Origin: Tieghemiomyces parasiticus
Lineage: Eukaryota > Kickxellomycota > Dimargaritomycetes > Dimargaritales > Dimargaritaceae
NCBI GenBank assembly: GCA_027575765.1
Contig: JANBPT010001125.1
Location: forward strand, 1 to 13,890
Length of the DNA stretch: 13,890 bases
Reading direction: 5' to 3'
Both the position numbers and the translations under genes were made by a program. Of the stretch, positions 1-8,174 are shown in pieces. The first letter of the stretch is position 1; each line of letters opens with the position of its first letter. The notes under the pieces are model-generated. The model ran no database searches and had not been told where the DNA came from. It saw only the letters and a list, made by a program, of their open reading frames with translations.

Positions 1-134
1 CCAGTATCCCGAGCACGACACCAATCGCCCCACCCCCGAGTCGCCGCCAACTGGTCGTCCAGAGTCACGATTTTTCGGCTCAGCAGCAACAGCTCCAAAA
101 GACCCTCCTGTCTTTCCCTGTCCCCACTGTCACC

Positions 135-1403
135 ATGACCACAACGACCGTGCCTTCCGCCACGGCGATGCCAATTTTTGTCCCGCTGACCCAGCGACCA
201 GATCAGCCACTTAGCGGAGTTGAGAGTCCCCCATCCTCAGCCGGTGTCCTCGCCGCGGATAGCCCAATTGGCGCCGACCGCGTTGCCGAATCTTTTCTAC
301 TGGACTCGTCCGCTCCCAAGCTAAACGCCGACCTGTCAATGTCGTCGCAGGTCAAGCCCCCCACACATGTCGCGATCCCCGTGGGCACCGCCACCACCAC
401 TACCGAGCAAGTTGTCCACCCAACCCCGCAAACCACCGCGGCGTCCCCTCCGCTACCCCGCCGGGCTTCCAACCTTTCATCATCAGGCCGCGTCTCGACC
501 ACCTCTACACATATATCCATTCCGGCCCCTTCCCACTCTGCCCGCCGACACCACCCTCGAGACCACTCCCTCGACCCGACGTGGTCCATCATTTCGGATA
601 AACCCAATCCCGATCTTACCAACCAAGGTTCCCCGGACAGTCCCACCTCTCGGTATGTCCCAATCACTACTACCCGGTCCGCGGCTAGGCCGAGCGACCC
701 GACCCGGCGTCAATGGGCCATTTACCTCGGTCTCATCGCGCTAGTCATTGTCCTCACTGTCTGCATCTGGCCCATCGTCAACGCAGTCACCGGCCTTATC
801 GCTCTCCCCATCCTGCTTATTTTCATACTCGTGGTCATCATTGTGTGGTATCACCGCAAGCACATGGGCGCCCTATCCGCCGCAAACATCATGGCCTCCG
901 AGACCGGGGCGGCGGGGGCTGCGATGCACCGGCCAACGGGGTATCCTACGGCCCCCCTACCCCCCCACGGATCGACTACGCCGCCATCGCCGGCAGGGTA
1001 TGCCATGCAAACTCCGCCGCGAGTGGCCCTCCGGGTCGCAACTAGTAGCACCCCGACGACAGCAACGCCATCGACCAGGGCTTCGCTAGGTGTTGGTAGA
1101 CCCATGGTATCGCCTTCCCCTCTTACACTACTGGGTGCAGAGGCACCGGCCAGCCAGGAAACCCTGGCATTGGACTCAGTGATCACCGATATATACAACC
1201 GGCATCGGCCAGCTTCGCTCGTCCATTCTAGCGCAGCGTCTATGGCGGCAACGGTGACGGCCCCCGTAACCCCTGTGACGGCCGGCTACCTTCCGGATTA
1301 TAACCTTGCGGAACCGTTGCCTGCGTATAGTATCGAAGCGCCCGTACCATCCGCCAATGCCGTGACTGTCAGTAGCTCGGCGCCACTTAATCGTTCGGGG
1401 TGA
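135..1403 (+). CDS. Ser/Thr/Pro-rich membrane protein with hydrophobic hairpin and two LPxY motifs (possibly 5'-partial)
   Basis: No known family is recognised. From the ATG at 135 (context CACCATGA) the product is 422 aa. Residues 1-190 are Ser/Thr/Pro-rich and look disordered. Residues 194-239 are continuously hydrophobic, with prolines at 213 and 225 and a short NAVTG turn. They are flanked by basic residues on both sides (RRQ before, YHRKH after). By the positive-inside rule this suggests a two-helix hairpin with both ends in the cytosol, although one long helix cannot be excluded. Residues 250-422 are again low-complexity and contain LPDY (386-389) and LPAY (395-398). These resemble the L/P-P-x-Y motifs that bind WW domains of Nedd4/Rsp5-type ubiquitin ligases. 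The frame has no stop upstream as far as the left window edge (44 further codons), so the true start or an upstream exon may lie outside the window. It is convergent with the transcription-factor gene. The ORF is confident; its function is not known. Confidence 0.72.
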   Translation: MTTTTVPSATAMPIFVPLTQRPDQPLSGVESPPSSAGVLAADSPIGADRVAESFLLDSSAPKLNADLSMSSQVKPPTHVAIPVGTATTTTEQVVHPTPQTTAASPPLPRRASNLSSSGRVSTTSTHISIPAPSHSARRHHPRDHSLDPTWSIISDKPNPDLTNQGSPDSPTSRYVPITTTRSAARPSDPTRRQWAIYLGLIALVIVLTVCIWPIVNAVTGLIALPILLIFILVVIIVWYHRKHMGALSAANIMASETGAAGAAMHRPTGYPTAPLPPHGSTTPPSPAGYAMQTPPRVALRVATSSTPTTATPSTRASLGVGRPMVSPSPLTLLGAEAPASQETLALDSVITDIYNRHRPASLVHSSAASMAATVTAPVTPVTAGYLPDYNLAEPLPAYSIEAPVPSANAVTVSSSAPLNRSG

Positions 1404-1818
1404 CCATGTATCCAAAGGACATCAATTGTGCTAGTGAACCCTTGGTCTTCACCCTCTTCCCCGCTTCATACGTTGTGTTTTATTAAGTCATCAGTTGTAA
1501 ATTACATCAGATTCTGCTATATATCCTAGTCAGTCATAATCATCCCCAACAGGCATAGAAACTAATGGTTCTGTCTTCGGAAAAACTGCGTTGGTGGGTT
1601 AATATATAAATACCCTACTTATATAAAGTCCGAGTCAATACAAGTCTAAATGATGTTAATTCCATGGCCATCACCCTGTAACACTTGGAGGGCCTTTTCT
1701 AGCCAATTATTGAAGTAATGCCCAAAGTCTCTTGGCTGCGGCTTGATAAGGGACACTTGCCAGGCGTCTACAGCTGCCTCCAGCGTGGTGAGTTTCTACC
1801 CACGTAGTCGTTGGGTGA

Positions 1819-1858
1819 CCCCCCCCTGCATAACCAGTAGTTAATGAAGGGGGGGGGG
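1819..1858. repeat. C8 / G10 inverted homopolymer pair (potential hairpin)
   Basis: Eight consecutive C (1819-1826) are followed after 22 bases by ten consecutive G (1849-1858). The two arms can pair into an eight-G:C-pair hairpin with a 22-base loop. Each arm is also prone to slippage. The location between convergent 3' ends is compatible with a transcription pause or boundary, but that role is inference. Confidence 0.6.
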
Positions 1859-2029
1859 AGGAGGTTAGATCAGGACTGTCGGGAGGGGTCGTAACAAGTT
1901 TGGCTCTGGTGACGGACATGTAGGGCTGGGTGCTGCGGCGCGGTGTGACAGTGCATTAGTGTGGCAGAGCCATGGGAGGAAGAGGAGGAGCCAGTCTCTT
2001 TAGCGTCGCGTAAAAAAACTGTGGCTCTC

Positions 2030-2048
2030 GTGTGTGTGTGTGTGTGTG
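2030..2048. repeat. GT dinucleotide microsatellite
   Basis: An uninterrupted alternating GT tract of 19 bases followed by CATGTG. It is a simple repeat and explains the Cys/Val-rich and His/Thr-rich shadow translations across it. Confidence 0.9.
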
Positions 2049-2279
2049 CATGTGGAGCAAGGCCCATCGTACGACCAACGCGAGCCATGGGAGGGGGAGG
2101 ATGAGAGTCCAAACGTCGGTGTGCGTTTGCCCCAGACATGGAGTCTGGGCGTACACCCACCCTTTACGCGGTGATCGACGGGGACTTGGGAGCCGGGGGG
2201 CCTGGTGCTCATTTGAAATAGGCCGTGTACGGTCCACATAACCTACCGCCAGGACTACCTTGCCTAATTACACGACTCT

Positions 2280-2311
2280 GGGGGGGGGGGAGTGAGTCTG
2301 GGGGGTTGGGG
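2280..2311 (+). other. G-rich tract with G-quadruplex potential
   Basis: A run of 11 G (2280-2290) is followed by a 9-base spacer, G6 (2300-2305), TT and G4 (2308-2311). Splitting the first run gives four tracts of at least three G, which satisfies a G-quadruplex pattern if one longer loop is allowed. It lies in non-coding DNA between convergent genes. Confidence 0.55.
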
Positions 2312-3019
2312 CAAGGTTACCTTTAGGATACCACCTCCGGTGACTAGAACCCGCAGGTAGATCAGGAAGGTATCGCCAAGCCTCCTCCCCTGTGACGATG
2401 GGGTTTGGAAGGCAGTCACTGGCCCCCGTCAAACTTTTCCAGGAACTCAGAGGTACAACGTACCCGCTGGTGGTGCTGGTTGTTGGTGAGGCTGTAGAGG
2501 GGGGGGAGAGGAGGAGGAGGATCTGGCGTAAGAAACAGCTACGCAACTCCAGATCCCGGCACAGGACATTGTGCATGGCAGTAGGGGAAGTGTGCCAGTC
2601 AGTTCAGTTAAAATGTAGTTTGCCTTGTGGCCTTTGGAACAACAATAGTCCATGAGGATCCGCACGCCATGGTTGGTTAATTTGGGTGGGGTGAGGGGTA
2701 GAGCTTTTAAAAGTCGATATGATGACGATGAGGAGGAGGGGGTAAAATGGCACGTTGTGAAGTGCGGAGCGAGATCAATTGTAAAATGGTTCATGCTGTT
2801 CGTTTTTTTCACCTAGGACCCTCTTTGGTGTCATTGACACCACCAATATCCGAGTCCTCATGTTACGTTTGCCGAAGAGATTGTGATGTATCTATATATC
2901 CATAATGGGAGCCACTCCGAATGTTATTACCAGGTTAGAAGCCCAGCGGTAAGTAAAAATTAAATAAACACATGTTTAAGCCAGAAAATAAATCTGTTTG
3001 ATCCGCTATTACGTTCCCA

Positions 3020-3025
3020 TTTATT
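3020..3025 (-). terminator. AATAAA poly(A) signal of the MBP1-like gene
   Basis: The plus-strand hexamer TTTATT reads AATAAA on the minus strand. It lies 83 bases downstream of the TAA stop of the transcription-factor gene, a normal 3' UTR distance. AT-rich sequence continues downstream, as expected around a cleavage site. Only the motif and its position support the call. Confidence 0.6.
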
Positions 3026-3041
3026 AAAGTCAAGTCTAAGT

Positions 3042-3057
3042 ACACACACACACACAC
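3042..3057. repeat. AC dinucleotide microsatellite
   Basis: Alternating AC tract of 16 bases. It lies in the presumed 3' UTR of the minus-strand transcription-factor gene, between its stop codon and the AATAAA signal, where it would be transcribed as a GU repeat. Confidence 0.85.
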
Positions 3058-3107
3058 GCATAGGTAGGTAACAAAGCACTAGACCACAGTAACCCTCATG
3101 TTGACTT

Positions 3108-6100
3108 TTATACAGCCGACGGGGCTGTGGTTGTAGTAGTAGTAGTAGTGGTAGCAGTTGAATGTCTCGCTCGTTCTTCCAAGCCACGCAAAATCTCACC
3201 GAGTGAATGCTCGACAGCATGGTAGGGCAACCCCACCTTGGTGACTAGGACACGCTTGTAAACCGAGAGGCGGTCGTGTACGGACCCTGGAAGGTGGTGG
3301 TGGCGGCCGTAGTAACTCAGCGGATCTGCACGTGGCACCACGGACACAAAATCATCGACCGGGTGGGAATTCACGGACGGGAGGGAGGAGACTACTAGGT
3401 TAGGGCCGGGCGTCGACTGAGTGCGTAACAAACTTTTTTGGGGCGTCGTGGTGGTGGTGGTGGAAGTAGTATCAGCGCTGGGTTGAGACGGCGTCAGCTC
3501 TTCGGAAACCTTAGGTAACGACGGAGACGAAGGTGGTTGCTGCAGTCGATGCGCCTGGAAGGTCGACGGTTTTAGCGCGGGGGATGATGGCGAAGACAGG
3601 GATGACGTGGTGTAGCAGGAAGACAGAGACGAGGACGACAGCGTATGGCGGAGGAGGCCACGGGGCTGCTCTACCACGCTCTCACGGTGAATCCCATCCG
3701 TCGACATTGTTGCCTCCGCCGGGTGGCTATCTTCTTCATCACCCACCGTTACGGGCGTATCGTTGGAGGTCAATCCTTCACCAGGATGTCCATTGATTGC
3801 CGCCGTGGCGCCGTCGTCGGCGGCGGTAGTAGCGGGCTTAGGTCGAAGGTACCGATCCATCCACGTACTAACGACCGACTCGTCAGTCCGAGCGAGCACT
3901 GTCACGAGTTGACTGAGCAATGCCGTGCGTTCGCGGTTGAGCTCCAGGGTGGCCGACGATGACGAGGGCATCATCGGACGGTCCTCCTCGACCGTCGTAC
4001 CCCCGATATGGTTGTTGATAGCCGAGAGAGCTGGCGAAGTGGCCGTGGTCGTTGCGATCGATACGGGGCTCACGGCGCGACTGTCAAGTTTGTTGTTAAC
4101 GTCTTCGACTTGGTCAGTCTCGTCGACACCCTTAATAGGGAAGCGGTCACGTAACTGCAGGGCGGTGGTAACGGCGATACGCTCACTAGTCTCGCGGAAA
4201 AGGCGGTTTAAAGTGACCTGGCCCGCCGACGCTTCGCCTGCCACGTCCGCCTTTTCCTCACCATCCCGCCCTCTGGTGGTTCCGGCGCGCAAGCGCAAGG
4301 GCTCCGACACCTTACGTTCCAATCCCTCGGCCTCGATCTGCAGTGACCGGGTTTCCAACTGTACAGCTTGGAGGGCGCGCTGGAGGGTACCAGCATACTG
4401 TTCCTGTTCACGGAGTATACGTCGGTGGTCGGCGCGTTTGGCGGCCACGACGGCATGAACGTGCGTTGTCAGCGAAGTGAGGGCCCGATTGTAACGGCTC
4501 GGCGGCGCGGCGGGGGGCACCAGGACCGTCGAAGGGCTGGCGATGGTAGGCACTACTGATCTGGCGGCATTCGGCCCGGTCGCTAGTGGTACCCGTGATA
4601 CCGTTGCGGTGCTATTGGGGAGGGTAATTCCTGAATCGGCACGGAGAGGGCGGTAGCGTTCGTGGCCGGGTGGCGGTGTCTGGTGCGAGAGGCCTAGGAA
4701 CCCTAGAGTGCGGGACACGGGGCCGGATGTTCCCGGGGCGGATACTGGCGACGACGGGTGATGGTGGTCCTTCGCGGCGGCCTCGACTCGCGGTAACGTC
4801 GGCGCATCCGACCACCGTGAAGGGTGATCCGACACGGTCCGACGACGCAGGGGTGAGGGCTGGGGATCCACGAGGCCCGACGATTTCGGTGCCACCAGTG
4901 ACGGGAGACGGGGCGGTCCGTCTTCGTGAGTTGAAACCGATAGGGTGCGGTTGCGCCGCGGCGACGGCGTGTTCAGGTTTAAGGGGCGACCGCTCTGGTG
5001 ACCATAACGGTGTCCGGTGGTCGTCACGTGAGAAGGCGTGGTGAGCGATAGTACGGGCAGATATAGGTCCCGACCGCTCGGGTTGGCAGCGGGGGTACCG
5101 TGAAGGGATCCGCGTCGGTGGAGGTCGGAGGGCCGGACACGCGTAGGTGTGGTCAAATGGTACCCGGTTGAAGCCAAGGGGGTTGCCGTGACCGCACTGA
5201 ATTGGGATGGATGTGTGGCAGGAGTAGGACAGGCCTCTCCTTCAAAGTCCTGATCCATCGCCAAGGCAGGGCCAGACAGAGTGGTGGCGGTGGTAGCCCT
5301 TGTGGAGAAGCCGGATTCGCCGACCTGTGGTGCTTCGTCGCGCCGGTACCGAGAGGCTGGGGTCGACGGCAGGTGGGTGCTAGCCTCCATCATCTCCCGG
5401 AAAACGTCCCGAAGGGGCGACAGGTCGGGCACGTTAGCGGGCAAGAGTTCCCAGGCGGTATGGTGGTCAGCGTTTCGTGTCGCTACCACCTGGGCGACTT
5501 CACCGGGTGAGGGCAACACCGAGGCCAGGTACGACACGGTGGTCTGGACGTAGTATAGGGCGGCGGGGCCCGTCACCAGGCCTGTGGCGGCCGCGTGGGC
5601 GGCGAAATGGAACACGGACCACCCGTTCGAGTTGATGAGCGTGGCGCACCAAGGGCTGAGCCGCCGTAGGAATGTCAGGTAGGGATCCGCAGCTGCCGTA
5701 TCTTCATGGGCCCGGCGGTCAAAGCAAGCCATCGACTGGACCGCGCAGGCCAGGGCCGTTTCGTGACGCTGGTTGAGCAGACAGCCATCGAGACCCTGCG
5801 CAATTAGCACCGGGACCAGGTCGGCACGGCCGGTGAGGGCGGCCCAGTGGAGGGTGGTGTTTAGGGCGTCGTCGATGGGGTCGCTGGCTCGGAAATCGGC
5901 GTGGGGTTTAGCTGCGAAGGCCGGAATAGTCGGTGGCGGTGCCACCGTGGGGTCGGCTGACGCGTTAAAAAAGTCCATGAGCATCCGGGAGTATGGTGAT
6001 AGCGGGCCCGTCACTAGAGTGTAAGACGCCAGGCCCGGGGAGTGGAAGGAGGAAAGGCGCCGCCGCCGCCGCCGCCGGGTTGACGCGTCAGAACGATCGA

Positions 6101-8174
6101 CCGCCGTCGCATGGGCCGATGCTGGCGTCATGATGGTTGCAAACGAAGCCTGGCGAGGAGTGGAGGGCGGCCGGTTGGCGATGGGAGGTAGGATGATCGA
6201 GGCGGCGTCCGTGTCCCGGGCGAGGGTCCCTGCAGAGTGGGTTGGTGGAAGGATACGGTACTCGTTAAGGATGGGTGGCAGCGGGGAATGCTGAACCGAA
6301 ACGCTGCGCAGGGGTGTCCGCGAACCCGGGGTAAGCGGTGGGTACGAGAGGCTCGGGGTGGTGCCAGGGAGTGTGTCTGAAAAGCATTGGGATGAACGTC
6401 CGGGCGAGCCATTGAGGGCGGAGGCTGACAATGACAAGGAGACGGTGGAAGTGGGAACCGGGCCGAATGGCGGCGGCGGTGGTGGTGGCGAAGAAGGAGG
6501 GGCAAGGGCAGAGAGTGGGGTGGCAACGTGGTGTGGGGCGAAGGTTGGGTGGTGGGAAACCGACCGTGGGGTGAGGGACGGGCGAACAGGGGTGAGAAGA
6601 AAATTGTGGCCGGGGCGCGGCCCACTACCCTCACTGCCGCCTTTCTCCGACCCCGAAGGGGGCACTAGGGTAGCCGACCGGGGCCGCAGCGGTTCGGTGC
6701 CCGCGGAATCCCCAGGGCCTGGACCGCTATTGGAATGCCGGTGGTAGGCGGCCCGGGGCGATGGTTGGTACGACAGGGGCAATGCGGGGGATGGGGCTGA
6801 AAAATTACGGGCAAAGAGACCCCCGGGTCGCCGGCCGCGACGTGAGGCGAGGGTACGCGTCGTCCCCAAGTCACCCCCTTCGCAGGCCAGTTCGTCGTCG
6901 GTTTCGGTCGCATCTGCATCGTCGTCATCGTCGGTCAGCATGGCATTGGCTATCGGGGACAGGGGGGCTAAGCAGACCGGGGGCCGACCAAGCGGGCTGG
7001 TAGCGTACCCCCAGGGGGTTGGGGTGGTGACCGCTGCGGTGGGACTGGCTGGCCCACAACTGGTGCTGTTCGTCGGGCGATCATACTGCTTGTGCGCGGC
7101 GGTCGATAGCACCGACAGACTGGCGGAATGATTGGCTCCCGCTGCTGCTGTCGATCGCCGCTGGGCCAAATGACTATAAGGGCTACCGGTGACGCTGGTC
7201 CCGGCGGCTTGGCCGTTATGATTCAGCCGGCCGGCCGCGGTACCATGTGATGCTACCGAGTTGGGTGTCGGTAGCTTGCCGCCGGCCATCGAAGCCAGGG
7301 CGGCGGCAGCGTCGGCAGCCCCGTTCGTCGCGACCCCGGATGTCGGGGTAGCGGCCATCTGCGTCGAAGTGGTCCGAGCGATGGTCGGGGTCGGCGTGGG
7401 CAACGTGTGGCCGCGGTGGCCAGGGTGATCGGGGCGAGGGTCGGGCGTGGAAAATAAGGGGCCGGCGGCCACCGAGGCAGACGCGTACCGGAGCCGGGTC
7501 CGTTTAGCCGATGGGGGCGGCGTGGCCACATCCAGGCCTGATAATGAGGTGACGCCCGCGGAGGCGTGGCGCTGGGCCGGCTGGATGGGAATACTCTTTC
7601 GCTTAGCCGGGGTCTTGGTGGTCGACTGTGGACTTCTGGGCTTGGTCCGCTTCGGGACTGGGGGTAGACTCGACGGGCCGAAGCCCGCTGTGGCGTCGCG
7701 TCGCGGCGTGGAGGCTGTGCCGTGCGCATCACCGGACAGCGACGTCATCACCTCAAAAATGGCGCCTTGGACGGGCGTGGGCTCGTACTCGAGCAGGACG
7801 CGCAGCTGGTCAAACACGCCGTGTTCGTGGCAGAGGTCAATAGCCAGCGGCAGCGGGACCCACGTGCCCTGGTACAAGCCGTAGCCGCCCTGGACCTTCT
7901 CATGGGGGCCTGGGTGGATGGTCCGCTCAAGTATGCGGGTCCGCTTGGGTTTGTCGTATCCGGCGAGCTTGAGGATCTGGGTCGCGTTCACAAACCCGTC
8001 CGCCTGCCGACGCATGACCTTTTCAGCGCCGACGTGGTACTGGAAGACGTGGACGCCGGCGTAGGTAGCACGGTAGAGGTTGGCCGGCGGCGCGGCGGTG
8101 GAAGGGTTAACTGGTGACCGTGCTGTCCCCGCCGTCGCCGTCGCCGCCGCCGCCGTCGCTGGTGACTCGGCCAT
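3108..8174 (-). CDS. MBP1: MBF/SBF-type APSES transcription factor, Mbp1/Swi4-like
   Basis: This is the DNA-binding subunit of the G1/S transcription complex, acting in the nucleus. The KilA-N (APSES) domain is at about residues 33-131, with VMRRQADGFVNATQIL, the recognition segment KPKRTRILE and the wing motif HEKVQGGYGLYQGTWVPL. Basic nuclear-localisation candidates follow (KRTKPR 175-180, AKRKS 190-194, AKRTRLR 223-229), plus seven consecutive Arg at 700-706. Ankyrin repeats span about 765-930: LHWAALTG at 775-782, TALACAV near 804, WSVFHFAA near 855, and a degenerate last repeat. A coiled coil lies at about 1226-1292. The conserved C-terminal helix (YKRVLVTKVGLPYHAVEHSL) is near 1635-1660. 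I chose the ATG at 8174 (GCTATGGCC, G at -3 and +4) because KilA-N domains sit close to the N-terminus. An in-frame ATG at 8558 would add 128 low-quality residues. At 1688 aa it exceeds budding-yeast Mbp1 (833) and Swi4 (1093); the excess is Ser/Thr/Pro/Ala-rich linker. No introns were detected. Whether it is orthologous to MBP1, SWI4 or res1/res2 is not resolved. Confidence 0.95.
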   Translation of the reverse strand: MAESPATAAAATATAGTARSPVNPSTAAPPANLYRATYAGVHVFQYHVGAEKVMRRQADGFVNATQILKLAGYDKPKRTRILERTIHPGPHEKVQGGYGLYQGTWVPLPLAIDLCHEHGVFDQLRVLLEYEPTPVQGAIFEVMTSLSGDAHGTASTPRRDATAGFGPSSLPPVPKRTKPRSPQSTTKTPAKRKSIPIQPAQRHASAGVTSLSGLDVATPPPSAKRTRLRYASASVAAGPLFSTPDPRPDHPGHRGHTLPTPTPTIARTTSTQMAATPTSGVATNGAADAAAALASMAGGKLPTPNSVASHGTAAGRLNHNGQAAGTSVTGSPYSHLAQRRSTAAAGANHSASLSVLSTAAHKQYDRPTNSTSCGPASPTAAVTTPTPWGYATSPLGRPPVCLAPLSPIANAMLTDDDDDADATETDDELACEGGDLGTTRTLASRRGRRPGGLFARNFSAPSPALPLSYQPSPRAAYHRHSNSGPGPGDSAGTEPLRPRSATLVPPSGSEKGGSEGSGPRPGHNFLLTPVRPSLTPRSVSHHPTFAPHHVATPLSALAPPSSPPPPPPPFGPVPTSTVSLSLSASALNGSPGRSSQCFSDTLPGTTPSLSYPPLTPGSRTPLRSVSVQHSPLPPILNEYRILPPTHSAGTLARDTDAASIILPPIANRPPSTPRQASFATIMTPASAHATAVDRSDASTRRRRRRRLSSFHSPGLASYTLVTGPLSPYSRMLMDFFNASADPTVAPPPTIPAFAAKPHADFRASDPIDDALNTTLHWAALTGRADLVPVLIAQGLDGCLLNQRHETALACAVQSMACFDRRAHEDTAAADPYLTFLRRLSPWCATLINSNGWSVFHFAAHAAATGLVTGPAALYYVQTTVSYLASVLPSPGEVAQVVATRNADHHTAWELLPANVPDLSPLRDVFREMMEASTHLPSTPASRYRRDEAPQVGESGFSTRATTATTLSGPALAMDQDFEGEACPTPATHPSQFSAVTATPLASTGYHLTTPTRVRPSDLHRRGSLHGTPAANPSGRDLYLPVLSLTTPSHVTTTGHRYGHQSGRPLNLNTPSPRRNRTLSVSTHEDGPPRLPSLVAPKSSGLVDPQPSPLRRRTVSDHPSRWSDAPTLPRVEAAAKDHHHPSSPVSAPGTSGPVSRTLGFLGLSHQTPPPGHERYRPLRADSGITLPNSTATVSRVPLATGPNAARSVVPTIASPSTVLVPPAAPPSRYNRALTSLTTHVHAVVAAKRADHRRILREQEQYAGTLQRALQAVQLETRSLQIEAEGLERKVSEPLRLRAGTTRGRDGEEKADVAGEASAGQVTLNRLFRETSERIAVTTALQLRDRFPIKGVDETDQVEDVNNKLDSRAVSPVSIATTTATSPALSAINNHIGGTTVEEDRPMMPSSSSATLELNRERTALLSQLVTVLARTDESVVSTWMDRYLRPKPATTAADDGATAAINGHPGEGLTSNDTPVTVGDEEDSHPAEATMSTDGIHRESVVEQPRGLLRHTLSSSSLSSCYTTSSLSSPSSPALKPSTFQAHRLQQPPSSPSLPKVSEELTPSQPSADTTSTTTTTTPQKSLLRTQSTPGPNLVVSSLPSVNSHPVDDFVSVVPRADPLSYYGRHHHLPGSVHDRLSVYKRVLVTKVGLPYHAVEHSLGEILRGLEERARHSTATTTTTTTTTAPSAV
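3133..3149. repeat. GTA trinucleotide repeat encoding a C-terminal Thr run
   Basis: A trinucleotide tract at the extreme 3' end of the transcription-factor gene. On the minus strand it reads as ACT codons and supplies part of a threonine run just before the final residues APSAV and the stop. It lies beyond the conserved C-terminal segment, so length changes are probably tolerated. Confidence 0.8.

Larger units (their letters stand above)
1404..3107. other. Convergent intergenic region, no gene seen
   Basis: This 1.7 kb lies between the 3' ends of two convergent genes. Open frames here are short and have repeat-derived or biased composition, with no recognisable domain. The first 250 bases are AT-richer (for example AATATATAAA at 1601-1610) and probably contain the 3' UTR and poly(A) site of the left gene, although no canonical AATAAA was found on the plus strand. 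The rest contains homopolymeric C and G runs, a GT repeat, a CA repeat and purine-rich stretches, listed separately. Confidence 0.6.

Noticed and set aside
203..1415. Several frames over 100 codons overlapping the left membrane-protein gene on both strands.
   Set aside because: Shadow frames in GC-rich DNA, biased to Arg/Gly/Pro. They have no domain, while the 422-codon frame contains a coherent membrane segment.
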